This document shows positions 45,374-54,330 of a stretch of DNA of 64,000 nt, piece by piece. The position numbers were made by a program, and so were the translations under genes. Source of the DNA: Paenibacillus chitinolyticus NBRC 15660 (GTDB lineage: Bacteria; Bacillota; Bacilli; Paenibacillales; NBRC-103111); the NCBI RefSeq assembly GCF_000739915.1, contig NZ_BBJT01000013.1, forward strand, positions 1 through 64,000, in the 5' to 3' direction. Each line of letters opens with the position of its first letter. The stretch's first letter is position 1. The notes beneath the pieces were generated by a model that did not search any database, was not told the origin of the DNA, and was given only the letters and a program-made list of their open reading frames with translations.

Positions 45374-47125
45374 TTACAGCTTAAACCGGCTGATACTCTG
45401 CTTAAGCTCCCGGGACATATCGCTCAGCGCACCTGCCGAAGCGGAGATATCCTCCATGGAAGCGAGCTGCTCTTCCGAAGAAGCGGCAACGGTCTGGGAG
45501 CTTTCCGCGGTCTGCTGGTTCATATGGGACAGCTCCGAAATGGACGCGGCCACTTCTTCCGTTCCCGCGGACATCTGCTGGGAGGACGAAGAAACCTCCA
45601 AAATCTGTTTCGCAAGCTCGTCCATATGATTGACGATGCGCTGGAAGGCTTCCCCGCTCTCGGAAACGAGCTTAGTCATCTCCGTCACTTCTTCGGCCGT
45701 ATGGCTCATCGTGCTCACGGCCTGACCCGTACCGGTGTGGATCGTGACGACCAGATCGGCGATTTTGTCCGAGGACTGCTTGGACTGCTCGGCAAGCTTG
45801 CGGATTTCATCGGATACGACCGAGAAGCCTCGTCCGTGTTCCCCTGCGCGTGCAGCCTCGATAGCCGCATTCAGCGCCAGCAGGTTCGTCTGGTTGGCGA
45901 TATCCGAGATCAGCGCCGTAATGCCGCCGATTTCCTCGGACAGCTGCGCAAGCTGGTTGATCGATTCCACGGAACGCTGCACCGTATCGTTCATCCGGCT
46001 CATCTGCTTCACATTGAGCTGAATCATCTCGTTGCCCCGGGCCGCCTCATCGGAAGCGGATTCCGAAGACTGCGCCGCATAACCCGCGGATTCGGCAATC
46101 CGCTGAATGCCCGTCGCCATCTCTTCCATGGCGTTCGAGCTTTCCTGCGTGCTCTGCAGCTGGCGCTCCGCTCCCGACGCTACCTGCTCGATCGCCGTCG
46201 CGATTTGATGCGTGGCCTGCGTCGTCTGTTTCGCGTTGGTATCCAGCACTTCCGCGGCATGACTCACCTGGTCGGAAGACTCCCGGATGCCCAGAATGAG
46301 ACTGTGGATGCTCGCCGTCATCGCGTTGAAATTCCGGGCCAGAGTCCCGAACTCGTCTTGGCTGCGGACCGGAATGGACACGGCCAGGTTTCCTTCCGCC
46401 ACTTCCAGCGACAGGCGGGAAAGCTCCCCGATGGGTTTAAGAATTCTGCGGGTGAATACACCCAGAAGTAAGGCGAATAACACAGCCATACCCACATAAA
46501 AAGCCAAGCTCATCAGCAGCCTTTTGTTCAAATCCCAGGATAGCGTGCCATAGTCAAAATCAATGCCGACATACGCCATTGTTTTGCCGGCCTCGTCCGC
46601 AACCGGGCTCAGAATGGTCACCCATTCTCCCGCCTGATCGGTATACACCGGCGTTACGCCCTGGCCCCCGGTCTTTTTAACCGTTTGGAAAGCTTGTGTG
46701 TACTGTTCGGAGAAGGTGTAGTCCGTCAGTGGCTTAAGCCCCGCCTTATCCAGGGTCTCATTGGCCGCGACAACGGTCAGAGCCATCTTGCCGTCCACCG
46801 TTTTTTCTTCCGGATAGTATAGGGCGACGTTGGCCATATCCCCGTCTTTTACGTAATGTTCCATTATCGTGCGGATCGCTTCCAGCTCGGCTGCCGCGGC
46901 GTCCGGTTTCCCCGTGCTTTTCATTTGATCCATTGCCTTTGTAAGGAAAGGAAGCTGCTGTTCCCATCCCAGTTCTACGACCCGCTCAATCGATTTAAGC
47001 CGGCTGTAATAATCGCCTCTCTGCTGCAAAGAAGTCAAGGTCATGATCAACGCGCAAAGAACCACCACCAGTGCTGCCATCATCGTGATCATTTTCGCCG
47101 TCACGCTTCGTTTTAAGTACTTCAT
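45374..47125 (-). CDS. Methyl-accepting chemotaxis protein
   Basis: A 583-residue receptor. Membrane helix 1 at about 8-30, an extracellular sensor of about 155 residues (single-Cache-like: [12 protein letters not shown], then [11 protein letters not shown]), helix 2 near 193-213, HAMP domain to 265 ([14 protein letters not shown]), and a signalling domain with the hairpin tip [19 protein letters not shown]. The ATG 47125 follows GGGGGG by four bases. It couples an unknown ligand to CheA/CheW. It stands alone. Confidence 0.93.
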   Translation of the reverse strand: MKYLKRSVTAKMITMMAALVVVLCALIMTLTSLQQRGDYYSRLKSIERVVELGWEQQLPFLTKAMDQMKSTGKPDAAAAELEAIRTIMEHYVKDGDMANVALYYPEEKTVDGKMALTVVAANETLDKAGLKPLTDYTFSEQYTQAFQTVKKTGGQGVTPVYTDQAGEWVTILSPVADEAGKTMAYVGIDFDYGTLSWDLNKRLLMSLAFYVGMAVLFALLLGVFTRRILKPIGELSRLSLEVAEGNLAVSIPVRSQDEFGTLARNFNAMTASIHSLILGIRESSDQVSHAAEVLDTNAKQTTQATHQIATAIEQVASGAERQLQSTQESSNAMEEMATGIQRIAESAGYAAQSSESASDEAARGNEMIQLNVKQMSRMNDTVQRSVESINQLAQLSEEIGGITALISDIANQTNLLALNAAIEAARAGEHGRGFSVVSDEIRKLAEQSKQSSDKIADLVVTIHTGTGQAVSTMSHTAEEVTEMTKLVSESGEAFQRIVNHMDELAKQILEVSSSSQQMSAGTEEVAASISELSHMNQQTAESSQTVAASSEEQLASMEDISASAGALSDMSRELKQSISRFKL

Positions 47126-47172
47126 AGTTCCCCCCAAATAAATTAGATAGGAACTATATCGACAACATTCGA

Positions 47173-48924
47173 CTATTTTTTTAACGTTCTATATAAAATT
47201 CTGTAGCCCAGTTCCTCCAGCTCGATATGCATCACGCCGTCCGCCGGTTTGACTTCTTCCTGCGAAAGCGCATCGCGCCAATCTTCCGCCACCATAGGAT
47301 GCTGCAGCGTAACCCGCTCCTCGGTATTATTCATCCAGATCGTAAAATGCGTATGGGCATCGATCCGCTCGTAAATGATGCAGGGATCGCCGTAATCCGC
47401 TTTCAGAAACCGGAAGCTCCCTTCACGCAGCGCCCGGTTTTCCTTGCGAAGATGGATCAGAAGCTTATAGAAATCCAACAGCTCGCGGTCCTGCATATCG
47501 GGATGCCATTCCATACACTGCCGGCAATCCGGGTCGCCTTCACCTTGAAGCCCCACTTCGTCCCCGTAAAAAATACACGGCGTCCCCATGTACGTCATCA
47601 GGAAGACCACACACAGCTTCAGTCTTCTTTTGTCGCCGCCTACTCTCGTCAATACACGCGGAGTGTCGTGGCTGCACAGCAGGTTGAAGACGACCTCGTT
47701 GGCCTGTTTCGGATACCGCATGAGCAGGAAGCCCATACTGCTCGCGAAGGAGTGGCCGTCCATGCCCGGACCCGAGAAGAATTCCAGTACTTTGTCCGAG
47801 AACGGATAGTTCATGACGGAATCGAATTGGTCGCCCAGCAGCCACATCAGAGAGTCGTTCCATACCTCCCCGACGATGTAAGCTTCCGGATTGGCTGCTT
47901 TGACCACCTGCCTGAATTCGCGCCAGAAGCGGTGGTCGATTTCATCGGCGACATCCAGCCGCCAGCCGTCGATTCCGATCTCCTCGATCCAGTACTTGGC
48001 TACGTCGAGCAAATACTTTTTCACTTCGGGGTTGGCTGTATTGAATTTCGGCATGCCTTCGAAAAAACCGAATGTATCGTAAGTGGGAATTCCGTTTTTT
48101 ACGGCAACCGGGTATTCGTTGATATGGAACCAGTCGGCAAAGGCGGACTCCTCCCCTTTCGCCTTCACATCCTGAAAAGCCGGAAATTCCAAGGCGCTGT
48201 GGTTGAAAACCGCATCCAGCATGACCCGGATTCCGCGCTCGCGGCAGGTCGCGACCACTTTCTTCAGCAGAGCGTTATCGCCGAAATGAGGGTCCACCTG
48301 CGTATAGTCCAGCGTATCGTACTTATGGTTCGAAGGAGACTTGAACACCGGCGTGAAATAGATCGCATTGATGCCAAGATCCACGAGATAGTCGAGATGA
48401 TCAAGCACCCCCTGCAGGTCCCCGCCGAAAAAATTCTCGCGCTCCGGCTTTCCGCCCCACGGCTGCACGCCTTCGGGATCGTTCCCCGGGTCTCCGTTGG
48501 CAAAGCGCTCCGGGAAGATCTGATAAAAGATCGCATCCTTCGCCCAGGCCGGGGGACTGAAAAGGTCGATATCATGAATATACGGGAACGCGTAATAGCC
48601 GCCCGGCGGATGAGGCTGTTCGGAATGAATGCCCGTCTCCGTCATCCACAGACGCTCGCTTCCCGCACTCAGCCTGAAGCAGTAGGACAGGCGTTTGTAG
48701 CTGGGGACGACTTCCGCCTCCCAGTAATCGTACATCGAGTCCGAAGCGGTTTTGGCCATGGGTATTTCCTGATAGAAAGTGTCCCAATCGTATTTATCGC
48801 TGGCGATCACTGCAATTTCTTCCACGTCATCCCTTTGTGTACGGACTCTCAAATGAATCGTTCGGTTATCATACGCATAAGCCCAGTTGCTTCTCGTCCC
48901 GTGATAAAAAGCTTCTCTATTCAT
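47173..48924 (-). CDS. Neopullulanase/maltogenic amylase-type alpha-glycosidase (GH13)
   Basis: A 583-residue cytoplasmic GH13_20 enzyme that cleaves cyclodextrins, pullulan or maltodextrins. An N-terminal beta domain (1-125) of the type used for dimerisation is followed by the TIM barrel with conserved regions [19 protein letters not shown] (nucleophile Asp), VGEVWND (acid Glu) and LLCSHDTPR (transition-state Asp). No signal peptide. Length fits the group. It stands alone between the chemoreceptor and the DnaA-box region. Confidence 0.95.
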   Translation of the reverse strand: MNREAFYHGTRSNWAYAYDNRTIHLRVRTQRDDVEEIAVIASDKYDWDTFYQEIPMAKTASDSMYDYWEAEVVPSYKRLSYCFRLSAGSERLWMTETGIHSEQPHPPGGYYAFPYIHDIDLFSPPAWAKDAIFYQIFPERFANGDPGNDPEGVQPWGGKPERENFFGGDLQGVLDHLDYLVDLGINAIYFTPVFKSPSNHKYDTLDYTQVDPHFGDNALLKKVVATCRERGIRVMLDAVFNHSALEFPAFQDVKAKGEESAFADWFHINEYPVAVKNGIPTYDTFGFFEGMPKFNTANPEVKKYLLDVAKYWIEEIGIDGWRLDVADEIDHRFWREFRQVVKAANPEAYIVGEVWNDSLMWLLGDQFDSVMNYPFSDKVLEFFSGPGMDGHSFASSMGFLLMRYPKQANEVVFNLLCSHDTPRVLTRVGGDKRRLKLCVVFLMTYMGTPCIFYGDEVGLQGEGDPDCRQCMEWHPDMQDRELLDFYKLLIHLRKENRALREGSFRFLKADYGDPCIIYERIDAHTHFTIWMNNTEERVTLQHPMVAEDWRDALSQEEVKPADGVMHIELEELGYRILYRTLKK

Positions 48925-48971
48925 TCAGGCTCACTCCTTGCGGGTAAGTTTTGCCTTTTATATACACATTT

Positions 48972-49202
48972 TTTTCCACAACCGAACCACGTTTTTTATC
49001 CACACCTTCATCCACAGGTAAAATATAAAAAAGCGCCGGATTTTCGGCGCTTTAAGCACTTATAAACAGGTTTATCCCCATTATCCACAGATTCATCTGA
49101 AAATGTTATCCGAGAGTTATACGGAAAAGGAAGAAAAAGCGGAAGCCTGAAAAATACGGGGTTTTTCAAGTTATGCACATTATCCACAGGGGGTGTGAAT
49201 AA
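48972..49202. promoter_or_regulatory. DnaA-box cluster in an otherwise gene-free stretch
   Basis: Five perfect matches to TTATNCACA within 207 bases: 48996-49004, 49081-49089, 49171-49179 and 49180-49188 on the plus strand and 49194-49202 on the minus strand. Near matches stand at 48972 (TTTTCCACA), 49008 (TCATCCACA) and 49072 (TTATCCCCA). Two boxes directly abut. The 305-base space between the glycosidase start (48924) and the leuA stop (49230) contains nothing else except the leuA terminator. No dnaA or dnaN gene is near, so this is not the canonical oriC. Confidence 0.8.
49026..49054 (-). terminator. leuA terminator
   Basis: AAAGCGCCG, ATTTT-type loop, CGGCGCTTT then TTT on the minus strand, 180 bases after the leuA stop, beyond most of the DnaA boxes. 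Confidence 0.75.
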
Positions 49203-49229
49203 GTTCTTCACACCCATCCTGTTAATAAT

Positions 49230-50780
49230 TTAAGCCATTAAGGATACACTCTGTGAAGCATTCGGATTGGCCCGCACGGCCTGGTTGCAGGCCGACAGGA
49301 AAGCTTTGGCGGTCGCAAACAGAATATCGACATCCAAGCCGGAGCTTTTGTAGGTCTGCGTCCCGCAGGATACCGTCACGGTCGCTTCGCCGGTCGCTTT
49401 TTCGCTGGCCGACAAGGAGTACAGCTCCAGATCGGCGAACGTCACGTCCATCGGCACCGCTTGACGGATGCAATTGACGATCGCTTCGATCGGTCCGTCT
49501 CCGGTGCCCGACCAGGTTGCCTCTGCACCGCTTTCGTTATCGCGGATGGTGGCCGATGCCACGCGGCTGCGGTCGCTGGAACTGACGACTTGAAGCTGTA
49601 CCAGCGAAAGGCGCTCCGCCGCGGAAGCTCCCGCGTCACCGACCAGACTCATCAACTCGTCATCCGTGACGTGCTTCTGCTCGTCGGCCATGTCCTTGAA
49701 GCGGGCGTATACTTCTTCTAAGGACTGGGCGTCCAGATCGACACCGTACTGGCCGATCCGGTGCTTCAAAGCGTGACGGCCGGAATGCTTGCCCAGAATG
49801 ATCATCGAACGCGGAATTCCAAGCTTTTCAGGCTCCATGATTTCGTAGGTGTTTCGGTTTTTCAGCAAACCGTCCTGATGGATGCCCGACTCGTGCTGGA
49901 AGGCATTGCGGCCGACGACCGGCTTGTTGAACGCGATCGGCATATTCATCATCCGGCTGACCATCGTCGACGTATTGTAGATTTCCTCCAGCACGATGCC
50001 GGTTTCCATGTTCAGCGTGTCTTTGTGCGTCTCGATCGCCATGACGATCTCTTCCAGAGAACAGTTGCCCGCCCGTTCTCCGATTCCATTGACGGAGACT
50101 TCCACATAGTTCGCCCCGTTACGGATGGCCGCCAGGCTGTTCGCAACAGCAAGCCCCAGGTCGTTGTGACAGTGGGTGCTGAATTCCACCTTGTCGGCGC
50201 CCCTCGCATGCTTGCGCACATCCGAGAACATTTGGCCGTAATCTTCCGGCATCGCGTAACCGACGGTATCCGGCAGGTTGATGATCGTTGCGCCCTCGGC
50301 GATGACCGCTTCCACCAGCTCATACAAATACTCCCGGCCCGTACGGCTGGAATCCATGGCCGTAAATTCGATCCGCTCGCAGAACTGCTTCGCGTAAGCA
50401 ACCATCTGACGCGCTTCCGCCAGCACCTGCTCGCGTGTTTTGCGCAGTTGGAAGTCCAGATGAATATCCGACGAGGAGATAAACATGTGGATGCGCCGCA
50501 AAGCCGCGTCCTGAGTCGCCTTCACCGCCGCGTCGATGTCGATTTTGACCGCACGCGCGAAGCCGCAAATTTCTACCCCCTGCAGTTCACGGGAAATTTG
50601 CTGCACAGCGGCGAAATCGCCCGGACTAGAAATCGGGAAGCCCGGTTCGATCGTATCCACGCCCATTTTCACAAGCTGCCGCGCGATGCGGACCTTTTCT
50701 TCCGGGTATAAGGAACATCCCGGCGCCTGCTCGCCGTCTCTCAAAGTCGTGTCAAAAATTTTAATTTGCCGTTTCGTCAT
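49230..50780 (-). CDS. leuA: 2-isopropylmalate synthase
   Basis: The first committed enzyme of leucine synthesis, condensing acetyl-CoA with 2-oxoisovalerate. The 516-residue protein has FDTTLRDGEQAPG at the start of the catalytic barrel, HCHNDLGLAVANSL with metal ligands, GIGERAGN, HESGIHQDG, and a C-terminal allosteric domain from about residue 390 (leucine feedback site). ATG with GGAGG upstream. No other leu or ilv gene follows; transcription is preceded by two T-box elements. Confidence 0.96.
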   Translation of the reverse strand: MTKRQIKIFDTTLRDGEQAPGCSLYPEEKVRIARQLVKMGVDTIEPGFPISSPGDFAAVQQISRELQGVEICGFARAVKIDIDAAVKATQDAALRRIHMFISSSDIHLDFQLRKTREQVLAEARQMVAYAKQFCERIEFTAMDSSRTGREYLYELVEAVIAEGATIINLPDTVGYAMPEDYGQMFSDVRKHARGADKVEFSTHCHNDLGLAVANSLAAIRNGANYVEVSVNGIGERAGNCSLEEIVMAIETHKDTLNMETGIVLEEIYNTSTMVSRMMNMPIAFNKPVVGRNAFQHESGIHQDGLLKNRNTYEIMEPEKLGIPRSMIILGKHSGRHALKHRIGQYGVDLDAQSLEEVYARFKDMADEQKHVTDDELMSLVGDAGASAAERLSLVQLQVVSSSDRSRVASATIRDNESGAEATWSGTGDGPIEAIVNCIRQAVPMDVTFADLELYSLSASEKATGEATVTVSCGTQTYKSSGLDVDILFATAKAFLSACNQAVRANPNASQSVSLMA

Positions 50781-50872
50781 TTTCGTTATCCTCCTGATTA
50801 CCCGTTTCGGGTTTATTAAAAACTCCGATGAGAGTTTTTTATGACATGCCTATTACAGCCGCCCTGAGCATG

Positions 50873-51185
50873 CAAAAAAGCCGTCGTCTCCGAAAAAGAG
50901 ACGACGGCTGTGCCGGCGCGGTACCACTCTTGTTGACCTTCCCCACGGGAAAGTCCGCTTACGGCAGCGAATGTGAAAGGGATTGAAACCTAACATTCGC
51001 TGCGCGCCCGTTAACGGAGGCCAACCGTTTGTAAGCTTGAGTCACGGCCGCTCATGCGGCATTCGTAACATTCGGCTCCCGGCTCCCAAGCGAGTTCCGA
51101 TCCCTTACGGACTGCGTCGCACCTCCCCGCAGCTCTCTGTACCGTTACCGGATCGTACTACTCTTGTTCATTGCCTTTGTGGATA
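50873..51185 (-). promoter_or_regulatory. Leucine T-box riboswitch, proximal copy
   Basis: Minus-strand leader directly before leuA. Stem I holds AGAGAGC and the GGAGGTGCGA apical signature; the specifier is CTC (51094-51092) in the context GAACTCGCTTGGGAGC; the T-box AGAGTGGTACCGCG lies at 50930-50917 with TGGT for a tRNA ending ACCA; the terminator is a 13-base-pair stem GCCGTCGTCTC / GAGACGACGGC with TTTTTT. Uncharged leucine tRNA should open the terminator and allow leuA expression. Confidence 0.93.
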
Positions 51186-51393
51186 TTTAAGTTGTTCGAT
51201 GCTGCCCGGACACCTGCTTCCGCCTGAATGTCCACTCGGTTAGACTTGCGATGATCGCAGGCTGTGCCTGCCACGTTAGCGCTTCGCTTGTATGATCGAC
51301 CGCCGATCACCGTCGTTCCGCCTTGCTTAGCCTAGTCCATCTATCTCACTTGTTTATCGATGCTGTCTGTGCACATCCGTCTGCTGGAGAGGA
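51186..51393 (-). other. Linker between the two T-boxes
   Basis: About 208 bases of transcribed leader with no frame. It contains two related stretches, GACAGCATCGATAAACAA at its 5' side and GGCAGCATCGAACAAC at its 3' side, which suggests that the two T-box units arose by duplication with this spacer. No third specifier or T-box sequence was found. Confidence 0.4.
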
Positions 51394-51778
51394 TGCAAAA
51401 AAGACCTGCCGTCTCTAACTTAAGAGACGACAGGCCGTTAGCCTTCCGCGTTACCACTCTCATTGATCCGCCGTAAGGCGAATCCACTCGATGCTTTTGG
51501 AAACAGGTCGGCCGGTATCCGGATACCGGGACGTTCCAATCGCTGCCCGATCACGGGGGCCAGCCGTTAAAACTTACTTCGCCGGATGCTTCGAAGACTT
51601 CGGACCCGACCGATGGGACATCTGTCTCACGGGTTCAGGACGGCTTGCCGGCGTTGTTCAGTTTTACCGCTCCCGGGCGAGTTCAGGGTTCATCCGGCTG
51701 CGTTGCACCAACCCGCAGCTCTCTGCGCGACATGAATGACCTTACTTTTCCCGTTCGTTGCGTGTACGTATTGAACTT
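51394..51778 (-). promoter_or_regulatory. Leucine T-box riboswitch, distal copy
   Basis: First transcribed of the pair. Stem I holds AGAGAGC and GGGTTGGTGCAA; the specifier is CTC (51681-51679) in GAACTCGCCCGGGAGC; the T-box GAGAGTGGTAACGCGG lies near 51461-51446; the terminator is CCTGTCGTCTCT / AGAGACGGCAGG with TCTTTTTT (51434-51397). Both copies read the same codon, so the pair should act as a series gate on leuA. Confidence 0.93.
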
Positions 51779-51784
51779 GTTGTG

Positions 51785-51814
51785 ATTATAATATGCGCGA
51801 AAACGCAAAGTCAA
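51785..51814 (-). promoter_or_regulatory. Sigma-A promoter of the T-box/leuA transcript
   Basis: TTGACT (51814-51809), 18-base spacer, perfect TATAAT (51790-51785) on the minus strand. The strongest promoter seen in the window, in keeping with control by termination after initiation. Confidence 0.85.
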
Positions 51815-51881
51815 TACAAAATGTCAAAATGTTCAAGATTTTAAGCGGGGCGGAAAAAATTCATTTAGGAAAACTCACCCG

Positions 51882-51911
51882 TTGCCGGGGTTTCTTCCTA
51901 AGTGGTAAGGT
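51882..51911 (+). promoter_or_regulatory. Possible promoter of the macrolide leader
   Basis: TTGCCG (51882-51887), 18 bases, TAAGGT (51906-51911). The -10 is weak; it is the best candidate upstream of the leader ORF. Confidence 0.3.
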
Positions 51912-51953
51912 TAAAACAGGGATTCCCCTAAGATCGATAGGAGGGCGTTTAAC

Positions 51954-51983
51954 ATGGTTATCCACTTCATGCGGATCAGGTAA
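51954..51983 (+). CDS. Nine-residue leader peptide MVIHFMRIR
   Basis: ATG 51954 to TAA 51983, preceded by AGGAGGG with an eight-base spacer, a stronger ribosome site than that of the gene it precedes. The peptide ends Arg-Ile-Arg. Arg/Lys-X-Arg/Lys (+X+) is the known macrolide arrest motif, as in the ErmDL leader MTHSMRLR, where erythromycin stalls the ribosome at the RLR codons. The last codons overlap the left arm of a terminator hairpin. Role in macrolide-induced attenuation is inferred from these features and from the following phosphotransferase gene. Confidence 0.75.
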   Translation: MVIHFMRIR

Positions 51984-52019
51984 TGCAGGCGGACTGACAC
52001 ACTGCACCTGCTCTTTTTT
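51977..52019 (+). terminator. Attenuator overlapping the leader peptide
   Basis: CAGG(TAA)TGCAG pairs with CTGCACCTG around a 13-base loop and is followed by CTCTTTTTT. The left arm includes the final Arg codon and the stop codon of the leader ORF, so a ribosome paused there would prevent the stem from forming. Confidence 0.7.
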
Positions 52020-52113
52020 CAAAAAGAGAGATCAGGGCTTATTTGTGCTGCCCCGTAAGGATGCTTTCATGAGATTCGATTACTTGATTAAAAATGAAGA
52101 GGTGCTATCCGAT

Positions 52114-53070
52114 ATGAACGACTCCGTAAAAAAATCAACACCGTTAACGGAACAAGAACAACTCAACCAATTCCGCCTGTTGGCGGCAGCATATCATCTG
52201 GAACTGAACCCGTCGAGCCCCATGGAACTGAACGATTCCGGGCTGGACTTTCTGGCGGCGTCCGCCCGCACGACAGACGATGCCTCCTGGATACTCCGTA
52301 TCCCCAGGAGACCGGACGTTATCCAATCGGCCGCTTACGAAGCTAAAGTGCTAGAGCTTGTCGGCCGTTCGCTGCCCGTTGCCGTTCCCGGCTGGCAAAT
52401 CAATCGGCCGGACTTCATTGCCTACCGCAAGCTGCCCGGGACGCCGGCGGCCACTATAGACACCGCCGCAATGGCCTACACGTGGCATATCGATCCGGAG
52501 ACGCCTTCCCCCGAGTTCGTTCAGTCGCTTGCGGCCGCAATGGCGGCCCTGCACCGGATAGACGGCCGTACCGCCGAACAGGCGGGCCTTATGGCCGTAG
52601 AAGCCCGTGACCTGAGAGCGGTCGCCGCGGCACGCATGGAAGTCGTCCGGCAGGCCTTCGGCGTCTCGGACGACCTTTGGGAACGCTGGCAGGCTTGGCT
52701 CGCGGATGCTTCCTATTGGCCCGAGCATACGTCGCTCATTCATGGCGATCTGCATCCCGGCCATATTCTGGTCGACGAAAACGAGCGGGTTTGCGGGCTG
52801 CTGGACTGGACGGAAGCGGAGTGCGGAGACCCGGCCACAGACTTTACCGCGTTTTATACCGTTTTCGGCGAGAAAGCCTTGTCGGAACTGCTGGAGGAAT
52901 ATGAAAAAGCAGGCGGACGCGTCTGGCCGAGAATGAAGGAGCATATCGCGCAATTGCAGGGGGCGTACGCCGTCACTATCGGCTTGTTCGCTCTTAAGTC
53001 CGGCCTTGAGGAATATGCCGAAATGGCACGCGAAGCTTTGGGAGTTCCTGTCCATAAGTCGGCGGATTAA
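52114..53070 (+). CDS. Macrolide 2'-phosphotransferase (Mph family)
   Basis: A 318-residue APH-fold kinase that phosphorylates the desosamine 2'-hydroxyl of macrolides. The whole chain follows the MphB/MphC pattern: ESGLDF-like NDSGLDFLAA, WILRIPRRPDV, YRKLPGTPAATID, IHGDLHPGHIL with the catalytic Asp, and LLDWTEAECGDPATDF with the metal-binding Asp. ATG 52114 has AGAGGTG nine bases upstream; another in-frame ATG at 52069 with AAGGA would add 15 residues. The gene lies behind a leader peptide and attenuator. Its GC content is like its neighbours, so it looks resident, as in other soil Paenibacilli. Confidence 0.92.
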   Translation: MNDSVKKSTPLTEQEQLNQFRLLAAAYHLELNPSSPMELNDSGLDFLAASARTTDDASWILRIPRRPDVIQSAAYEAKVLELVGRSLPVAVPGWQINRPDFIAYRKLPGTPAATIDTAAMAYTWHIDPETPSPEFVQSLAAAMAALHRIDGRTAEQAGLMAVEARDLRAVAAARMEVVRQAFGVSDDLWERWQAWLADASYWPEHTSLIHGDLHPGHILVDENERVCGLLDWTEAECGDPATDFTAFYTVFGEKALSELLEEYEKAGGRVWPRMKEHIAQLQGAYAVTIGLFALKSGLEEYAEMAREALGVPVHKSAD

Positions 53071-53131
53071 ATCTATTGTTGCTGCACCAAGAGTCAACGT
53101 TTAATCCATAGCGCACCGCGTAAAGGCGCGT

Positions 53132-53193
53132 AAAAACAAACAAAGACAGCCCCGGTAGCTTAAAGCTTCCCGGAGGCTGTCTTTGTTTGTTTA
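53132..53193. terminator. Shared terminator between mph and tsaD
   Basis: A 17-base perfect stem AACAAACAAAGACAGCC / GGCTGTCTTTGTTTGTT capped by a second stem CCGG.AGCTT / AAGCTTCCCGG. It serves the two converging genes. Confidence 0.9.
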
Positions 53194-53254
53194 TTTTGTT
53201 ATCCCGCTAAACGAAGTAGGGGTAAATTTCCAACTATCCGTGATAAGCCTAAAC

Positions 53255-54280
53255 TCAGTATCCCCACTTCTCCAGGCTCAGCACCGGCTCCGCCTTAAAC
53301 TCCGGCCCCGTGATATCCCCGCGGTTCCATTTGAGGAACGCTGCGGCGCCAATCATGGCCGCATTGTCGGAGCAAAGGTCCATCGGCGGCAGCAGCAGAG
53401 GCACGCCAAGCTCCGCGCAGCGCTTCGTCAGCCCTTCGCGCAGTCCGCGGTTAGCCGCCACTCCTCCGGCCAGCAGAAGCTGCTTGGCGCCATATTCGCG
53501 GACGGCCCGTGCGGCTTTCTCCACCAGCACGTCCACCACGGAGGACTGGAAGCCTTTGGCGACATGGGCCGCCACAGGCTCCTCTCCGCGCATACGCGAC
53601 TGGTTAAGGACGTTAAGCACCGCCGATTTCAAGCCGCTGAAGCTGAAGTCGTAGGAGTCGTCCAGCCAGGCGCGGGGCATCGGAATTTCTCCGTCAGCTT
53701 CCTGAGCCAGACGGTCGATGTGCGGACCGCCCGGATAGGGCAGCTTCAAGGCGCGCGCCACTTTGTCGTACGCCTCTCCGGCCGCGTCGTCGCGCGTCTG
53801 CCCGATGATCTTGAAGCTTCCTTCGCTCTCCATATACACCAGCTCGGTGTGACCGCCGGAAACGACAAGCGAAATCAGCGGATATTCCAGCTTGTGGACA
53901 AGCTGATTCGCATAAATATGCCCGGCGATATGATGGACGCCGATCAGGGGCAGGCCGAGCGAGAAAGCCAGGGCTTTCGCGGCCACTACGCCGACGAGCA
54001 GCGAACCGACCAGACCGGGCCCCTGGGTGACGGCGATAGCGGACATGTCTTTCATCGCCAGTCCCGCCTGATCGAGCGCTTCCTGCAAAATCCAGGTGAT
54101 GCTCTCGACATGCTGGCGGGACGCGATTTCGGGCACGACGCCGCCGAAGCGCCGGTGGGTTTCGATCTGGCTGGAAACCACGTTGGACCGGATAACGGTC
54201 CCGTTCTCTATCACGGCTGCGGACGTCTCGTCGCAGCTTGTTTCAATGGCCAGAATGTACACAGGCTTTGTAGTGTTCAT
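53255..54280 (-). CDS. tsaD: tRNA t6A synthesis protein TsaD
   Basis: A 341-residue ASKHA-fold enzyme that transfers the threonylcarbamoyl group to A37 of ANN-decoding tRNA, with TsaB and TsaE. ILAIETSCDETSAAV, the metal site HHIAGHIYANQL and SGGHTELV are all present. Last gene of the run thiL, tsaE, tsaB, rimI, tsaD. Confidence 0.98.
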   Translation of the reverse strand: MNTTKPVYILAIETSCDETSAAVIENGTVIRSNVVSSQIETHRRFGGVVPEIASRQHVESITWILQEALDQAGLAMKDMSAIAVTQGPGLVGSLLVGVVAAKALAFSLGLPLIGVHHIAGHIYANQLVHKLEYPLISLVVSGGHTELVYMESEGSFKIIGQTRDDAAGEAYDKVARALKLPYPGGPHIDRLAQEADGEIPMPRAWLDDSYDFSFSGLKSAVLNVLNQSRMRGEEPVAAHVAKGFQSSVVDVLVEKAARAVREYGAKQLLLAGGVAANRGLREGLTKRCAELGVPLLLPPMDLCSDNAAMIGAAAFLKWNRGDITGPEFKAEPVLSLEKWGY

Positions 54281-54330
54281 GACGTTTTTTCATTCCCTTT
54301 TATCAAATGCGAACAGGACGCTACCGCCGC

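Noticed and set aside
45206-46471. A 421-codon plus-strand frame opposite the chemoreceptor
   Set aside because: Basic, low-complexity translation without domains; starts inside the ABC-F terminator. Shadow of the chemoreceptor gene.
47227-49065. A 612-codon plus-strand frame opposite the glycosidase
   Set aside because: No domain and no ribosome site, whereas the opposite strand encodes a complete GH13 enzyme.
48972-49202. Chromosomal replication origin
   Set aside because: DnaA boxes are dense, but no dnaA, dnaN, rpmH or AT-rich unwinding block is present; a titration or regulatory cluster is more likely.
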